A stretch of 36,573 nt of DNA from DASSKW01 sp035690065 (GCA_035690065.1 DASSKW010000036.1:1-36573), one strand, 5' to 3'. Shown: positions 16,853 through 25,689, numbered from the stretch's first letter. Numbers and translations: made by a program. Notes: generated by a model not told the origin, from the letters alone.

Positions 16853-17905
16853 TCAGGCCGGTCGAGTGCCCCGCTCCAGCGCCGCCCGGACTTCCGGGGC
16901 GAACTCAAAGGCATCCGAGAACAGGTGACGGAACGCTGCTCCCTGGGCCGGAAACCGCTGCCGGGCCGCCTCGACCATCGGCGGTGGCCCGCTCAGGTAG
17001 ATATCGAAGCCGCTCAGATCGGGGTGGTCGGCCAGCACCGCCTCGTGCACGAAGCCGCTACGGCCAGTCCAGGCGTCCTCCGGGGCCGGTTCCGAGAGCA
17101 CCGGGATATAGCTGAAATCCGGTTGGCTTGCCGCCTGTTCCCGCAACCAGGGGTCCGCGTAAAGATCCCGTCTGGCGCGCGCGCCCCAATAGAAGACTAT
17201 CCGGCGTGGCTCGCTGCGGTGTTCCCGGATGTGGCGCAGCATGGACTTGATCGGCGCGAAGCCGGTGCCGCCCGCTATCATCAGGATCGGGCGTGTGGAC
17301 TGTTCGCGCAGGAAGAAGGTGCCCAACGGGCCCTGCAAGCGCAACAAGGCGCCTTCGTGCAGTTTGTGAAACACTTCGGTGGTGAAATGCCCGCCCGGCA
17401 CGTGCCGCACGTGCAACTCCAGCAGCTTGTCGTCATGCGGCGGATTCGCCAGCGAGAAGCTGCGCCGGTGATTGTCTTCGATCAACACATCCACGTATTG
17501 GCCGGGGAGAAAGCCGAGCCGCGACACTGCCGGCAGTTTCAGATACACCGCCATCACATCGTGGGCGAGCGGCGTCATGCGTGCGATGCGACAGGGGAAG
17601 GTGCGCACCCGCAGCGCCGACATGCCGCCGATCTCCTGCGCCTCCACCACCAGATCCATATCCGGCACCGCGCGGCACAACAGCGCTTCACCGTGATTCA
17701 TCTCGAGTGCGGTCAACGCCAGCGGTGGGCCATCCGGATAACCGATCTTGCCGCTTACGAGACGCGCACGGCAGGTACCGCAACTGCCGGTACGGCAACC
17801 GTAAGGCAGTTGCACGCCCTGGCGCAGTGCTGCCGCCAGCACTGTCTCACCGTCGCGCACACTGAAGCTGCGACCACCCGGACTGAGTTTCACCGTGAAG
17901 GGCAT
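16853..17905 (-). CDS. 2Fe-2S ferredoxin-NAD(P)H/FAD reductase (CDP-6-deoxy-delta-3,4-glucoseen reductase-like)
   Basis: 350 residues. A plant-type 2Fe-2S ferredoxin domain comes first: cysteines 37, 42, 45 and 77 in YGCRTGSCGTC and LLC. The FAD-binding domain has RRSFSLAN (147-154), and the NAD(P) domain has GGTGFAPIKSM from about 212 and YLSGPPPMVEAA near the end. Proteins of this arrangement are commonly named CDP-6-deoxy-delta-3,4-glucoseen reductase or phenol-hydroxylase-type reductase; they move electrons from NAD(P)H through FAD to an iron-sulfur cluster and on to a partner. No sugar-nucleotide genes are nearby, so the sugar name should not be trusted. It is divergent from the SDR gene, with only 32 bases between start codons. 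Confidence 0.88.
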   Translation of the reverse strand: MPFTVKLSPGGRSFSVRDGETVLAAALRQGVQLPYGCRTGSCGTCRARLVSGKIGYPDGPPLALTALEMNHGEALLCRAVPDMDLVVEAQEIGGMSALRVRTFPCRIARMTPLAHDVMAVYLKLPAVSRLGFLPGQYVDVLIEDNHRRSFSLANPPHDDKLLELHVRHVPGGHFTTEVFHKLHEGALLRLQGPLGTFFLREQSTRPILMIAGGTGFAPIKSMLRHIREHRSEPRRIVFYWGARARRDLYADPWLREQAASQPDFSYIPVLSEPAPEDAWTGRSGFVHEAVLADHPDLSGFDIYLSGPPPMVEAARQRFPAQGAAFRHLFSDAFEFAPEVRAALERGTRPA

Positions 17906-17937
17906 TCACCCGCGCCTGCCGTTAGAATGAGGACCGA

Positions 17938-18876
17938 TTGTCCCCTAAAAAGAGCATCCGATACACCGTGCAGCAATGTCTGATCTTCGGTTGCGGCGAT
18001 ACCGGGCGACGTGTGGCGCGACTGGCACTCGCACAAGACATGGCCGTCGCAGGAGCAGTACGCAGTGCAGCCAGCAAACAGGAATTGCACGATATCGGTA
18101 TTGAATCTTTTGTTTACGACCTGGATGTACCGCTTACCCGCTCCGATATGCCGTCTTTAGCGGCTCATATCTGCTATTTGGTGCCACCGCCGGATGAGGG
18201 TGAGGATGATCCGCGCCTGGAACAGGCCTTGCACGGATTGGAACGGAGTGGATTACCCGCACGCATCCTTTATGTGAGTACCACCGGTGTATATGGCGAT
18301 TGCCAGGGACGCTGGATCGATGAGAATGCTCCGCTCGCCCCGGCCACAGTGCGCGCCCGACGCCGGGTCGCGGCTGAGACCCGGTTGCGCGAATGGTGTA
18401 CGTTGCACGGTGTCGCCTGGATCATCCTGCGGGTACCGGCGATCTACGGTCCGCACCGGTTACCTGTCGAACGTTTGCGAGCGAGACTGCCGGTACCGCA
18501 ACCGGATACACGCCATTACAGCAACCGCATCCATATCGACGATCTTGCGCACATCTGCTTCAAGGCTCTGACCGATGCGCCTGACAACAGTCTCTACAAT
18601 GTCAGTGATGGCAAACCGGGTTCGTTCGCCGATTATCTGCTGCTCCTGGCAGAACTGACCGGTCTGCCAGCTCCGCCGCTGATCCCGATGCAGGGGGCGG
18701 AAGGTCACATCGATCCGGGTATGCTGAGTTTCCTGCGTGAATCGAAGCGCATCCGCAACGACAAATTGCTGCACGAGCTGAAACTCACACTGCAATACCC
18801 GGATGCCCGCAGCGGTATCCTCGCTTCACTCACTGTGATGGCTGACAGCAATCTGCAAAAGGAATCCCGATGCTGA
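17938..18876 (+). CDS. NAD-dependent epimerase/dehydratase-like protein (YeeZ type)
   Basis: 312 residues from TTG 17938. QCLIFGCGDTGRRVARLA is a GxGxxG Rossmann motif, followed by ILYVSTTGVYGD, the extended-SDR catalytic region, and WIDENAPLAP. The usual YxxxK is altered: ATVRARRRVAAE follows in its place, as in YeeZ-like atypical SDRs that may not be classical dehydrogenases. Function unknown. GAGG (17929-17932) lies five bases before TTG; GTG 17968 is an alternative that would begin the protein right at the Rossmann strand. The stop codon overlaps the start of the DUF969 gene (ATGCTGA), indicating translational coupling. Confidence 0.8.
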   Translation: MSPKKSIRYTVQQCLIFGCGDTGRRVARLALAQDMAVAGAVRSAASKQELHDIGIESFVYDLDVPLTRSDMPSLAAHICYLVPPPDEGEDDPRLEQALHGLERSGLPARILYVSTTGVYGDCQGRWIDENAPLAPATVRARRRVAAETRLREWCTLHGVAWIILRVPAIYGPHRLPVERLRARLPVPQPDTRHYSNRIHIDDLAHICFKALTDAPDNSLYNVSDGKPGSFADYLLLLAELTGLPAPPLIPMQGAEGHIDPGMLSFLRESKRIRNDKLLHELKLTLQYPDARSGILASLTVMADSNLQKESRC

Positions 18877-19547
18877 CGCTTATCGGTGTCCTGATCGTCG
18901 TCATCGGTTTCGCGCTGCGCATCAACCCGTTGCTGGTGGTGGCGGTAGCCGGCATCGCGACCGGCGTCGCCGGAGGGCTCGACCCAGTCAGCATCGTGAG
19001 CGAGTTCGGTCGCGCGTTCACCGAGAACCGTTACATCAGTCTGGTCTGGCTGACGCTGCCGGTGATCGGGCTGCTGGAACGGGCCGGACTGAAGGAACGG
19101 GCGCAACACCTTATCAGCCGCATCCATGGCGCGACCGCCGGCCGCGTGTTGTTGTTATATCTCGCGCTGCGCCAATTCACCGCCAGCATCGGTCTGAACG
19201 CGCTCGGTGGTCAGGCGCAGATGGTGCGTCCGTTGATCGCACCGATGGCGGAGGCGGCAGCGGAAACCCGTTACGGAGATCTGCCTGATGCGACACGCTA
19301 TCTGATCCGCGCACACGCGGCCGGTGTGGATAACCTAGGCGCATTCTTCGGCGAGGACATCTTCCTTGCCATGGGTTCGGTGCTGCTGATAAAGGGGTTC
19401 CTGGAGCAGAACGGCATCGTGCTGCAGCCACTGGCAATCGCGGTGTGGGCGATCCCCACCGCACTCGCGGTATTCGTCATCCATGGCATCCGGCTGATGT
19501 TGCTGGATCGACATCTGAAAAAACAATTTTCCGGGGATCAAACATGA
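18870..19547 (+). CDS. DUF969 family membrane protein (proposed 5-oxoproline transporter subunit)
   Basis: 225 residues, strongly hydrophobic, with about six membrane segments (LIGVLIVVIGFAL, LLVVAVAGIATGVA, LVWLTLPVIGLLE and others). It matches DUF969, which comparative genomics linked to 5-oxoproline (pyroglutamate) metabolism together with DUF979; transport of 5-oxoproline remains a prediction. Located in the inner membrane. The start overlaps the SDR stop codon (ATGCTGA) and has AAGGAA at 18859-18864. Its own stop TGA at 19545-19547 overlaps the ATG of the next gene (ATGA). No 5-oxoprolinase genes are visible in the window. Confidence 0.85.
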   Translation: MLTLIGVLIVVIGFALRINPLLVVAVAGIATGVAGGLDPVSIVSEFGRAFTENRYISLVWLTLPVIGLLERAGLKERAQHLISRIHGATAGRVLLLYLALRQFTASIGLNALGGQAQMVRPLIAPMAEAAAETRYGDLPDATRYLIRAHAAGVDNLGAFFGEDIFLAMGSVLLIKGFLEQNGIVLQPLAIAVWAIPTALAVFVIHGIRLMLLDRHLKKQFSGDQT

Positions 19548-20500
19548 TTCACCTGGAATTCGTCTACATCCTGGCTGGACTGGTATTTTGCACCGTCGCG
19601 ATATTGGAATGGCTGGATCGCAGCAATTCGCAGCGTTATCGCAAGTTGTTGTTCTGGGGCATCTACGGCATCACCTTCCTGTTCGGTGCCGTGCTGCCGT
19701 CCTTCGTCACCGGTTGTCTGGTGATCGTGATGGTGCTGATGACCGGGATGAAAGATCTCAAGCGCAGCGAAGTCAGCTCCGTCAGCGAGGCACAACGTCG
19801 GACCAGCGCTCAACGCCTTGGTAATAAACTGTTTATTCCGGCATTGCTGATCCCGCTGGTGACATTCACTGGCACACTGACGCTGGACCGGGTAAGACTG
19901 CACGGGATTCCACTGGTCGCGAGTTCCGAAGTCACGCTGGTGTCACTGGGCCTGTCGGTGATCGTGGCGCTGGTCGCAGCGCTGACTCTGTTGCAACAAC
20001 GTCCTGTCGATTCGCTGCACGAAGGCCGGCGACTGATGACCTCGGTAGGGACTGTGGTGGTGTTGCCGCAATTACTCGCGGCACTCGGCGCTCTATTTGC
20101 CGCAGCCGGAGTAGGTGGCGTGGTAGCCGGTATCGTGAACCACGTGATTCCCGTGAATTTTACCTTCGGTGTAGTGATCGCCTATGCGGTCGGCATGGCC
20201 CTGTTCACCATCATCATGGGCAACGCGTTCGCGGCCTTTCCAGTGATGACCGCCGGCATCGGACTGCCGTTGCTGGTGCATCTCCACGGCGGCAATCCCG
20301 CCATCGTCGGCGCCATCGGCATGCTGTCCGGTTATTGCGGCACACTGATGACGCCGATGGCGGCGAATTTCAATATCGTGCCCGCTGCCCTGCTGGAACT
20401 GCCCGACCGCAACGGCGTCATCAAGGCGCAGATTCCCACCGGCATCCTGCTGCTGATCGTCAACATCTTCCTGATGTATCTGCTCGCGTTCCGGTTCTGA
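19544..20500 (+). CDS. DUF979 family membrane protein (proposed 5-oxoproline transporter subunit)
   Basis: 318 residues with about nine membrane segments (FVYILAGLVFCTVAILEW, LLFWGIYGITFLFGAVL, LFAAAGVGGVVAGIVNHV, FTIIMGNAFAAFPVMTAGIG, GILLLIVNIFLMYLLAF). It is the DUF979 partner of DUF969, and the two probably form one inner-membrane transporter. The ATG at 19544 overlaps the DUF969 stop by four bases (ATGA), with GGGGA (19533-19537) upstream. The conserved MSGYCGTLMTPMAANFN-like stretch near residue 270 is characteristic of the pair. Substrate is predicted, not shown. Confidence 0.85.
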   Translation: MIHLEFVYILAGLVFCTVAILEWLDRSNSQRYRKLLFWGIYGITFLFGAVLPSFVTGCLVIVMVLMTGMKDLKRSEVSSVSEAQRRTSAQRLGNKLFIPALLIPLVTFTGTLTLDRVRLHGIPLVASSEVTLVSLGLSVIVALVAALTLLQQRPVDSLHEGRRLMTSVGTVVVLPQLLAALGALFAAAGVGGVVAGIVNHVIPVNFTFGVVIAYAVGMALFTIIMGNAFAAFPVMTAGIGLPLLVHLHGGNPAIVGAIGMLSGYCGTLMTPMAANFNIVPAALLELPDRNGVIKAQIPTGILLLIVNIFLMYLLAFRF

Positions 20501-20539
20501 ACGGTTACATGCCCCTGTTTACAGTACCTGTCGTCAACC

Positions 20540-20567
20540 GGGCAACAGGGCAACAGGGCAACAGGGC
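20540..20567. repeat. Short tandem repeat, 3.5 copies of an 8-bp unit
   Basis: GGGCAACA is repeated three times (20540-20563) followed by GGGC, in the noncoding stretch between the DUF979 and TonB receptor genes. It is a possible slippage site upstream of the receptor promoter. Confidence 0.85.
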
Positions 20568-20590
20568 TTCCGATGGGAATTATTTCGCCG

Positions 20591-20609
20591 GATAATGGTC
20601 ATTCATCCA
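20591..20609 (+). promoter_or_regulatory. Candidate Fur-binding site 1
   Basis: GATAATGGTCATTCATCCA matches the 19-bp Fur consensus at 11 positions by my count, including the first seven. It lies about 50 bases before the TonB receptor ATG. Weak on its own. Confidence 0.35.
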
Positions 20610-20612
20610 GGC

Positions 20613-20631
20613 GATAAAAAATATCACTCTC
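20613..20631 (+). promoter_or_regulatory. Candidate Fur-binding site 2
   Basis: This 19-mer starts GATAA, with ATCA in the middle, and matches the Fur consensus at 13 of 19 positions by my count. It is immediately next to the first site and ends 28 bases before the TonB receptor start codon, where a repressor could block transcription. Confidence 0.45.
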
Positions 20632-20659
20632 CTCTAATAAATTCAGAGACCTGATCGAC

Positions 20660-23527
20660 ATGAATATCCGCAAGGTTTCCCTGCTGCTTGCAGTGCAAGC
20701 AGCGCTGACCGCTGGTCTGGTACCCGCAAGCTGGGCCGACGGCCCATCATCGAACGCCGGTTTTCAGTCTGGCAATACGGCCGATGCCACGCTGCCACTG
20801 AGCAAGATCGCAGTCACCGGCCAGGCACAATCAGATTCGCTCAAGACGCTGGGGCCGATCCGCATCATCAGCCAGCAGCAGATTCATGACAGCGGTCTCA
20901 CTTACATCGGAGAGTTTCTGGCCAGCTTGCCGAACATGGGATCGGGTACCAATACGGCGCAGAATTTCGGTGCCAACGGTGAAACTTGTGTGAATCTCAG
21001 CAATCTGGGTTGCAGTCGGGTGCTGGTCCTGGTCAACGGTCGGCGCTGGCCGGCTTTGATCACCGGCGAAGTGGACCTTGATACGATCCCGCTCGCCATC
21101 GTGGATCATGTTGAAATCCAGACCTCCGGCGCCTCGGCCGAATACGGGTCTGGCGCCATGGCCGGCGTGATCAACATCGTCACCAAACAGGCTTTCAACG
21201 GTAGCGAAGCCAGCGCCCGTCTGGGGGAATACGTCGCAGGCGGCCAGCGAGATGGCCAGACTTCGGCATATGAGTTCACCCATGGCATGACGGATGCCGA
21301 CAGCAGTTTCATCTTCAATGCGTCCTATGCGGAACAGCGCCCGGTCCTGGATGGCGATCGCGCCATTTCGTCAGTGCCCAATAACGGTACCGGGATTTCG
21401 CGCGGCAGTTCGGTGACAGCGCAGGGGCGTTTCCAGTTCATCAACCCCAACACCAGCCAGATGGAAGATCTGAGCGTAATTCCCGGCAGACCCGGCACCT
21501 CGCCGACTGATTTCGAGGCCTTCGATCCCACCACCGACTTGTTCAATTATTCGACCTTGAACTATCTGCAGACACCATCCAAACGCAGCGCCTTGTATGT
21601 GCAAGGAAGCTACAATTTCTCTGACAATGTGACTGGTCATTACACCGCACTTTACAACGACCGGCGTTCTGAGCAGCAGGAAGGCCCGGCGGAGATCTCG
21701 ATCGGTTCGCAAGCGACCAACCCCATCAGCGTCTCGGCTACTAACCCATACAACCCTTTCGGGTTCGATCTTGACGCGAACGGTGCCAATCCGAATCTGC
21801 TGGCGCTCAGCTACCAGCCGGTAGAAATCGGGCCACGCTCCATCAACGAGGATTCGCAGACTTTCTACTTCGATGCCGGTCTGGATGGTAACTTCATGCT
21901 GGGAACGCATCCCTTCACCTGGGGGATGAACGCGATCGTGAATCGCAACACCATGAACACGATGGATGGACCGGAATTCAATCTCGTGAATCTGGCCAAT
22001 GCGCTGGGCCCCGTTTCAAATTGCGGGCCCAATACGGCCAATCCGTCGTGTGTACCGCTCAACGTTTTCGGTGGTCAATATAACGGCGGCAGTATCACGC
22101 CGACCATGGCCAACTACGTGACTTACACGGCCCAGACTTATCTGGAAACCAATCAGCGTGACTACACCGCGAACATTTCCACACCGTTGGTGCAATTGCC
22201 CGCCGGACCGCTGCAAGCGACCCTCGGTTACGAATACCTGAACGAAAGCGGTCTGGATCAACCGGATGCACTGGCCGCCGTAGGTGAAAGCAGTGCCGGC
22301 GCCAATCCGCCCATCAGCGGCGGTTATCATGCCAACGCCAGCGCCCTGCTGCTGAACGTGCCCCTCCTCAAGGACGCGCCGTTCGCGCAGAGCTTGAGTC
22401 TGGACGCGGACACGCGGCACTCGAATTACAGCAGCTTCGGTTCGATCAACAGCGATCTGGCGGCTTTGCATTGGACCATCAATAACCAGGTAAAAGTGCG
22501 TGCCAGCTGGTCGCAGGATTTCAGCGCGCCGAGCATGGCGGAACTGTTTACGGCCAGCGTGGCGGGTAGCGCCAGTGTGGCGGACCCCTGCAGCGGTTAC
22601 CAGAACCAGGGCGGGGCGGTTGCCGCCAATTGTGCAGCAGCTGGCGTACCTCTGGCCTACACGCAGGTGAATGGCAGCGTGCCCAGCACCACCGGTCGTA
22701 ATCCCGGACTGCAACCAGAGACCTCGACCTCGCGAACCCTGGGGACGACTTTCAGTCCCTGGCAAGGACTGCCGCTGAGGTTCGATGTCGATTATTTCAA
22801 GATCGAGATTGCCAACGCGATCGGCAGTCTGAACCCGCAGGCCGTTCTCGACGGCTGCTATGCAAGCGGCTTGCCCGATTACTGCGCTTTCATCAGCCGC
22901 AATGCGTCCGGTGCGATCACCAACCTGCAGGACGGCAACTTCAATCTCGGCACCTTGCTGACGGAAGGCGTGAATTTTGCAGCGAACTACACGTTAACGA
23001 CTCAACGCAGCGGCACCTTCGATTTCAACTGGCAAACTACCTGGACCAGGTTGTTCACCCGGACGCAACCGAACCTCGCGAATCCATCCGCTCCAGTAAT
23101 GACCCAATTGCTGGGCACAGAGACCGGGCGTCCCGCGGGCGGATACCCGCACTTCAAATCGCAGTTACAGACCAGGTGGAGCTACGGCCCCTGGCAGGCA
23201 GTCTGGCGCGTGCACTACGTGAGTGATCTGCTGGAAGTCTGCAGCGATCGCTTCGACGGTACCCCGGAGTCACTCACCAATCTGGGGTTGTGCAGTTATC
23301 CGGATTACCAAAACAACGCGCTGTCACGCAACAAACTCGGCGCCACCACCTGGCACGACGTGCAAGTGAATTATCGACTTGCAGACGGCAGGACAACTCT
23401 CAGCTTCGGCATCCTCAACCTGTTTGATAAGCAACCGCCTATCGCACATTCGATCGGCAGTTTCGATACCACCGTCTACCCGATCCCGGGGCGGTTCCCG
23501 TATGTCAGTATCTCGCATACCTTCTAA
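20660..23527 (+). CDS. TonB-dependent outer-membrane receptor
   Basis: 955 residues. A signal peptide (LLLAVQAALTAGLVPASWA, cleavage after about residue 26) is followed by a plug domain (RIISQQQIHDSGL, VLVLVNGRRW, LDTIPLAIVDHVEIQTSGASAEYGSGAMAGVINIVTK split over residues of about 75-175) and a long beta-barrel ending in phenylalanine (SISHTF), as usual for outer-membrane proteins. Ten cysteines occur as five close pairs, one in the plug and four in barrel segments, likely loop disulfides. No obvious heme-receptor FRAP/NPNL signature is seen. It lies 59 bases before hmuT without a terminator between, so it is probably the receptor feeding the HmuTUV importer. Substrate (heme, siderophore or other) is not decided by sequence. 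Confidence 0.92.
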   Translation: MNIRKVSLLLAVQAALTAGLVPASWADGPSSNAGFQSGNTADATLPLSKIAVTGQAQSDSLKTLGPIRIISQQQIHDSGLTYIGEFLASLPNMGSGTNTAQNFGANGETCVNLSNLGCSRVLVLVNGRRWPALITGEVDLDTIPLAIVDHVEIQTSGASAEYGSGAMAGVINIVTKQAFNGSEASARLGEYVAGGQRDGQTSAYEFTHGMTDADSSFIFNASYAEQRPVLDGDRAISSVPNNGTGISRGSSVTAQGRFQFINPNTSQMEDLSVIPGRPGTSPTDFEAFDPTTDLFNYSTLNYLQTPSKRSALYVQGSYNFSDNVTGHYTALYNDRRSEQQEGPAEISIGSQATNPISVSATNPYNPFGFDLDANGANPNLLALSYQPVEIGPRSINEDSQTFYFDAGLDGNFMLGTHPFTWGMNAIVNRNTMNTMDGPEFNLVNLANALGPVSNCGPNTANPSCVPLNVFGGQYNGGSITPTMANYVTYTAQTYLETNQRDYTANISTPLVQLPAGPLQATLGYEYLNESGLDQPDALAAVGESSAGANPPISGGYHANASALLLNVPLLKDAPFAQSLSLDADTRHSNYSSFGSINSDLAALHWTINNQVKVRASWSQDFSAPSMAELFTASVAGSASVADPCSGYQNQGGAVAANCAAAGVPLAYTQVNGSVPSTTGRNPGLQPETSTSRTLGTTFSPWQGLPLRFDVDYFKIEIANAIGSLNPQAVLDGCYASGLPDYCAFISRNASGAITNLQDGNFNLGTLLTEGVNFAANYTLTTQRSGTFDFNWQTTWTRLFTRTQPNLANPSAPVMTQLLGTETGRPAGGYPHFKSQLQTRWSYGPWQAVWRVHYVSDLLEVCSDRFDGTPESLTNLGLCSYPDYQNNALSRNKLGATTWHDVQVNYRLADGRTTLSFGILNLFDKQPPIAHSIGSFDTTVYPIPGRFPYVSISHTF

Positions 23528-23586
23528 CTGACTGCCATCGTGAGCGTAACAATGATTGCCCGACGCACCCTTCTTTGGAAACAACC

Positions 23587-24621
23587 ATGAAAAAGACCCT
23601 GTATATCGCTATGCACGCGGTCTTTCTGCTCGCGGTTTTCAGCAACGCATGGGCGATAGCCGGTGACCGGTCCACTCCTGTGCAAGCATCTGGCGCAAAG
23701 GGATTCAGCAACATTACCCAACCTCCTAACCAGCCCGTCCACTACAACACGGACCGTGTGGTGTGCGTCTCCAAGCAACTGAACGAGTTCATCTACGAAA
23801 TTGGCGCCGAGAAGCATCTGGTGGCTCATGACCTCACCTCGATTTATCCTCCCGCGATCCGTAAGCTGCCTTCGGTCGGTTACCACCGCGCCTTGAGTGC
23901 CGAGGGCATCATCTCGATGCGGCCGACGGTGTTCCTGACCGACGGCAACATGGGGCCGCCCGCAGTACTCGATCAGTTGATTGCAGTCGGCATACCCATC
24001 AAGGTCATGCCGCCCGGCAAGAGTATGGCGGATGCCCAGCAGTTGATGCTCGAAGCAGGCGCATTCTTCCACCGCGAGAAACAGGCGGACGCCAGGGTGT
24101 CGCAATGGAAGGCCGACATGACCAAAGTCATCGCGGCCTCCAGGCTCTGGGCCAATGAGCCGAAGCCGCGGGTGGTGATGATCCACTTCGGCCAGATCAT
24201 CAACAACTATCTCGCCGTTACCGGCGGCCCCGCGAACCAGCTCATCACCTTGGCCGGCGGCAACAACGTGCTCGCGAACAGTCACGGCATGGAGCGCTTG
24301 ACGCCCGAGTCGATCGCCGATGCCCAGCCGGATGTAATCATTGCGAACGAGATCGCATTCGGCCGCTTCGGCAGTGCCAGGGCATTTACCCAACTCCCCG
24401 GCGTCTCCCTCACTCCCGCGGGGAAGGATCTGCGCATTTACATGCTCACGGAGCAGCAGAGCATCTACTTCGGGCCGCGCACTCCGGTCGCGATACTCAA
24501 GCTCGCCGAAGACTTCCATCCGCAGGTATTCAAAAATCATCCAGACCTGCTCAAGTTACTCAAGAACCTTGAGAGCCAGTACCCTGCCGACTACCCGTTC
24601 GGAAAGTACGGCGGGTCCTGA
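23587..24621 (+). CDS. hmuT: HmuT-like periplasmic hemin-binding protein of ABC importer
   Basis: 344 residues with a signal peptide (AMHAVFLLAVFSNAWAIA). The core RVVCVSKQLNEFIYEIGA, VGYHRALSAEGIISMRPT, then GGPANQLITLAGGNN fits the HmuT/PhuT heme-binding family better than BtuF. Tyr99 in VGYHRAL aligns with the heme-ligating tyrosine known in HmuT and PhuT; His200 in MIHFG lies where the second HmuT ligand region is. It would capture heme (or a related compound) in the periplasm. ATG 23587 with GGAA just upstream is preferred over TTG 23575. The permease gene starts three bases after its stop. Confidence 0.83.
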   Translation: MKKTLYIAMHAVFLLAVFSNAWAIAGDRSTPVQASGAKGFSNITQPPNQPVHYNTDRVVCVSKQLNEFIYEIGAEKHLVAHDLTSIYPPAIRKLPSVGYHRALSAEGIISMRPTVFLTDGNMGPPAVLDQLIAVGIPIKVMPPGKSMADAQQLMLEAGAFFHREKQADARVSQWKADMTKVIAASRLWANEPKPRVVMIHFGQIINNYLAVTGGPANQLITLAGGNNVLANSHGMERLTPESIADAQPDVIIANEIAFGRFGSARAFTQLPGVSLTPAGKDLRIYMLTEQQSIYFGPRTPVAILKLAEDFHPQVFKNHPDLLKLLKNLESQYPADYPFGKYGGS

Positions 24622-24624
24622 GGC

Positions 24625-25689
24625 ATGCTGAAACGCCTGTCCTTCGGGCAGATTTACCTGCTGCTCGGAATCCTGGTGGTGGTATCGGTGTTTGCCTCGG
24701 CCGGTATCGGCACCAATACTTTTACGCCGGCACAGATGCTGAGGTATGTCGGTCAGGGCCTGGGATGGATTCCCGGGACCGACAGCGATGCACTGCAACG
24801 TAACGTGTTCCTGTTGCTGCGCCTGCCGCGCGTGGTGCTGGCCGGGCTGACCGGCGCAGTACTCGGGGTCTCCGGCGCACTGATGCAGGGCTTGTTCCGC
24901 AACCCGATCGTGGAACCGGGGCTGACCGGCACCTCCGCAGGCGCGGCATTCGGCGCGGCACTGTTCCTGGTATTCGGCGGCCACAGCGCCGCCAACCTGG
25001 TCTCGCACCTGGGCTCGCTGGGAGTTCCTGTGCTGGCTTTCATCGGCTCGTTCGCGGCGACCATGCTGGTCTATCGCGTATCGAGCAGCTTCGGCAAAGT
25101 GAATGTATTCACCCTGTTGCTGGCCGGTATCGCTGTTAATGCAGTGTGCAGCGCCGGTACCGGCTTCATGTCCTATATCGCCAGCGATCCACAGGCGCGC
25201 GATATCACCTTCTGGAACCTCGGTACATTTACGACTGCGGAATGGCACGGCACCTGTCTGGTAGCGATCTGTTTCATCATTTGTTTTCTATGGGTACTGC
25301 GCTACGGTAAATCCCTGAACGCGATGATGCTCGGCGAGGACGAAGCGGCCTATCTCGGCATCGATCCGGCGCGTCTGATCCTGATGCTGATCGTCGTCAA
25401 CACGTTGATGGTGGCGGTAACCACCGCCATGGTCGGCGTCATCGCATTCATCGGTCTGGTGATACCGCACATGCTGCGGATGATGAAGTCCGCAGACTAT
25501 ACGTTTCTGTTGCCCGCCTCCGCGTTGTTGGGTGCATTGATGATGGAAGTGATCGACATCGTCGCCCGCGTCATCATCCCGCCGGCAGAACTGCCGATCG
25601 GGATCATCACCGCGGTGATCGGCGCGCCGGTATTTCTGTGGATATTGCTTCGGCAACAACGGCGCGGGAGTGCGGGATTCTATGGCTGA
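24625..25689 (+). CDS. hmuU: HmuU-like ABC importer permease (FecCD family)
   Basis: 354 residues with about nine to ten membrane segments. Family markers include LLRLPRVVLAGLTGAVLGVSGALMQGLFRNP, GTSAGAAFGAALFLVFGG, LLLAGIAVNAVCSAGTGFM and GVIAFIGLVIPHMLRM, all typical of FecCD/BtuC-type permeases. It forms the inner-membrane channel with HmuV. ATG 24625 is three bases after the hmuT stop, and its stop (25687-25689) overlaps the hmuV start by eight bases, consistent with a translationally coupled unit. Confidence 0.9.
   Translation: MLKRLSFGQIYLLLGILVVVSVFASAGIGTNTFTPAQMLRYVGQGLGWIPGTDSDALQRNVFLLLRLPRVVLAGLTGAVLGVSGALMQGLFRNPIVEPGLTGTSAGAAFGAALFLVFGGHSAANLVSHLGSLGVPVLAFIGSFAATMLVYRVSSSFGKVNVFTLLLAGIAVNAVCSAGTGFMSYIASDPQARDITFWNLGTFTTAEWHGTCLVAICFIICFLWVLRYGKSLNAMMLGEDEAAYLGIDPARLILMLIVVNTLMVAVTTAMVGVIAFIGLVIPHMLRMMKSADYTFLLPASALLGALMMEVIDIVARVIIPPAELPIGIITAVIGAPVFLWILLRQQRRGSAGFYG

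Noticed and set aside
15519..16928. 469-codon plus-strand frame opposite gcdH
   Set aside because: It is antisense to a gene with clear acyl-CoA dehydrogenase motifs; the protein is His/Arg/Gln-rich with no family signature.
17906..17937. Promoter TAGAAT at 17923-17928 for the SDR gene
   Set aside because: There is no matching -35 element at 17 bases and transcription would start only two to four bases before the chosen start; evidence is too weak to annotate.
20501..20659. Possible cobalamin riboswitch before the TonB receptor
   Set aside because: No B12-box-like conserved element is present and the region is short; candidate Fur sites explain it better.
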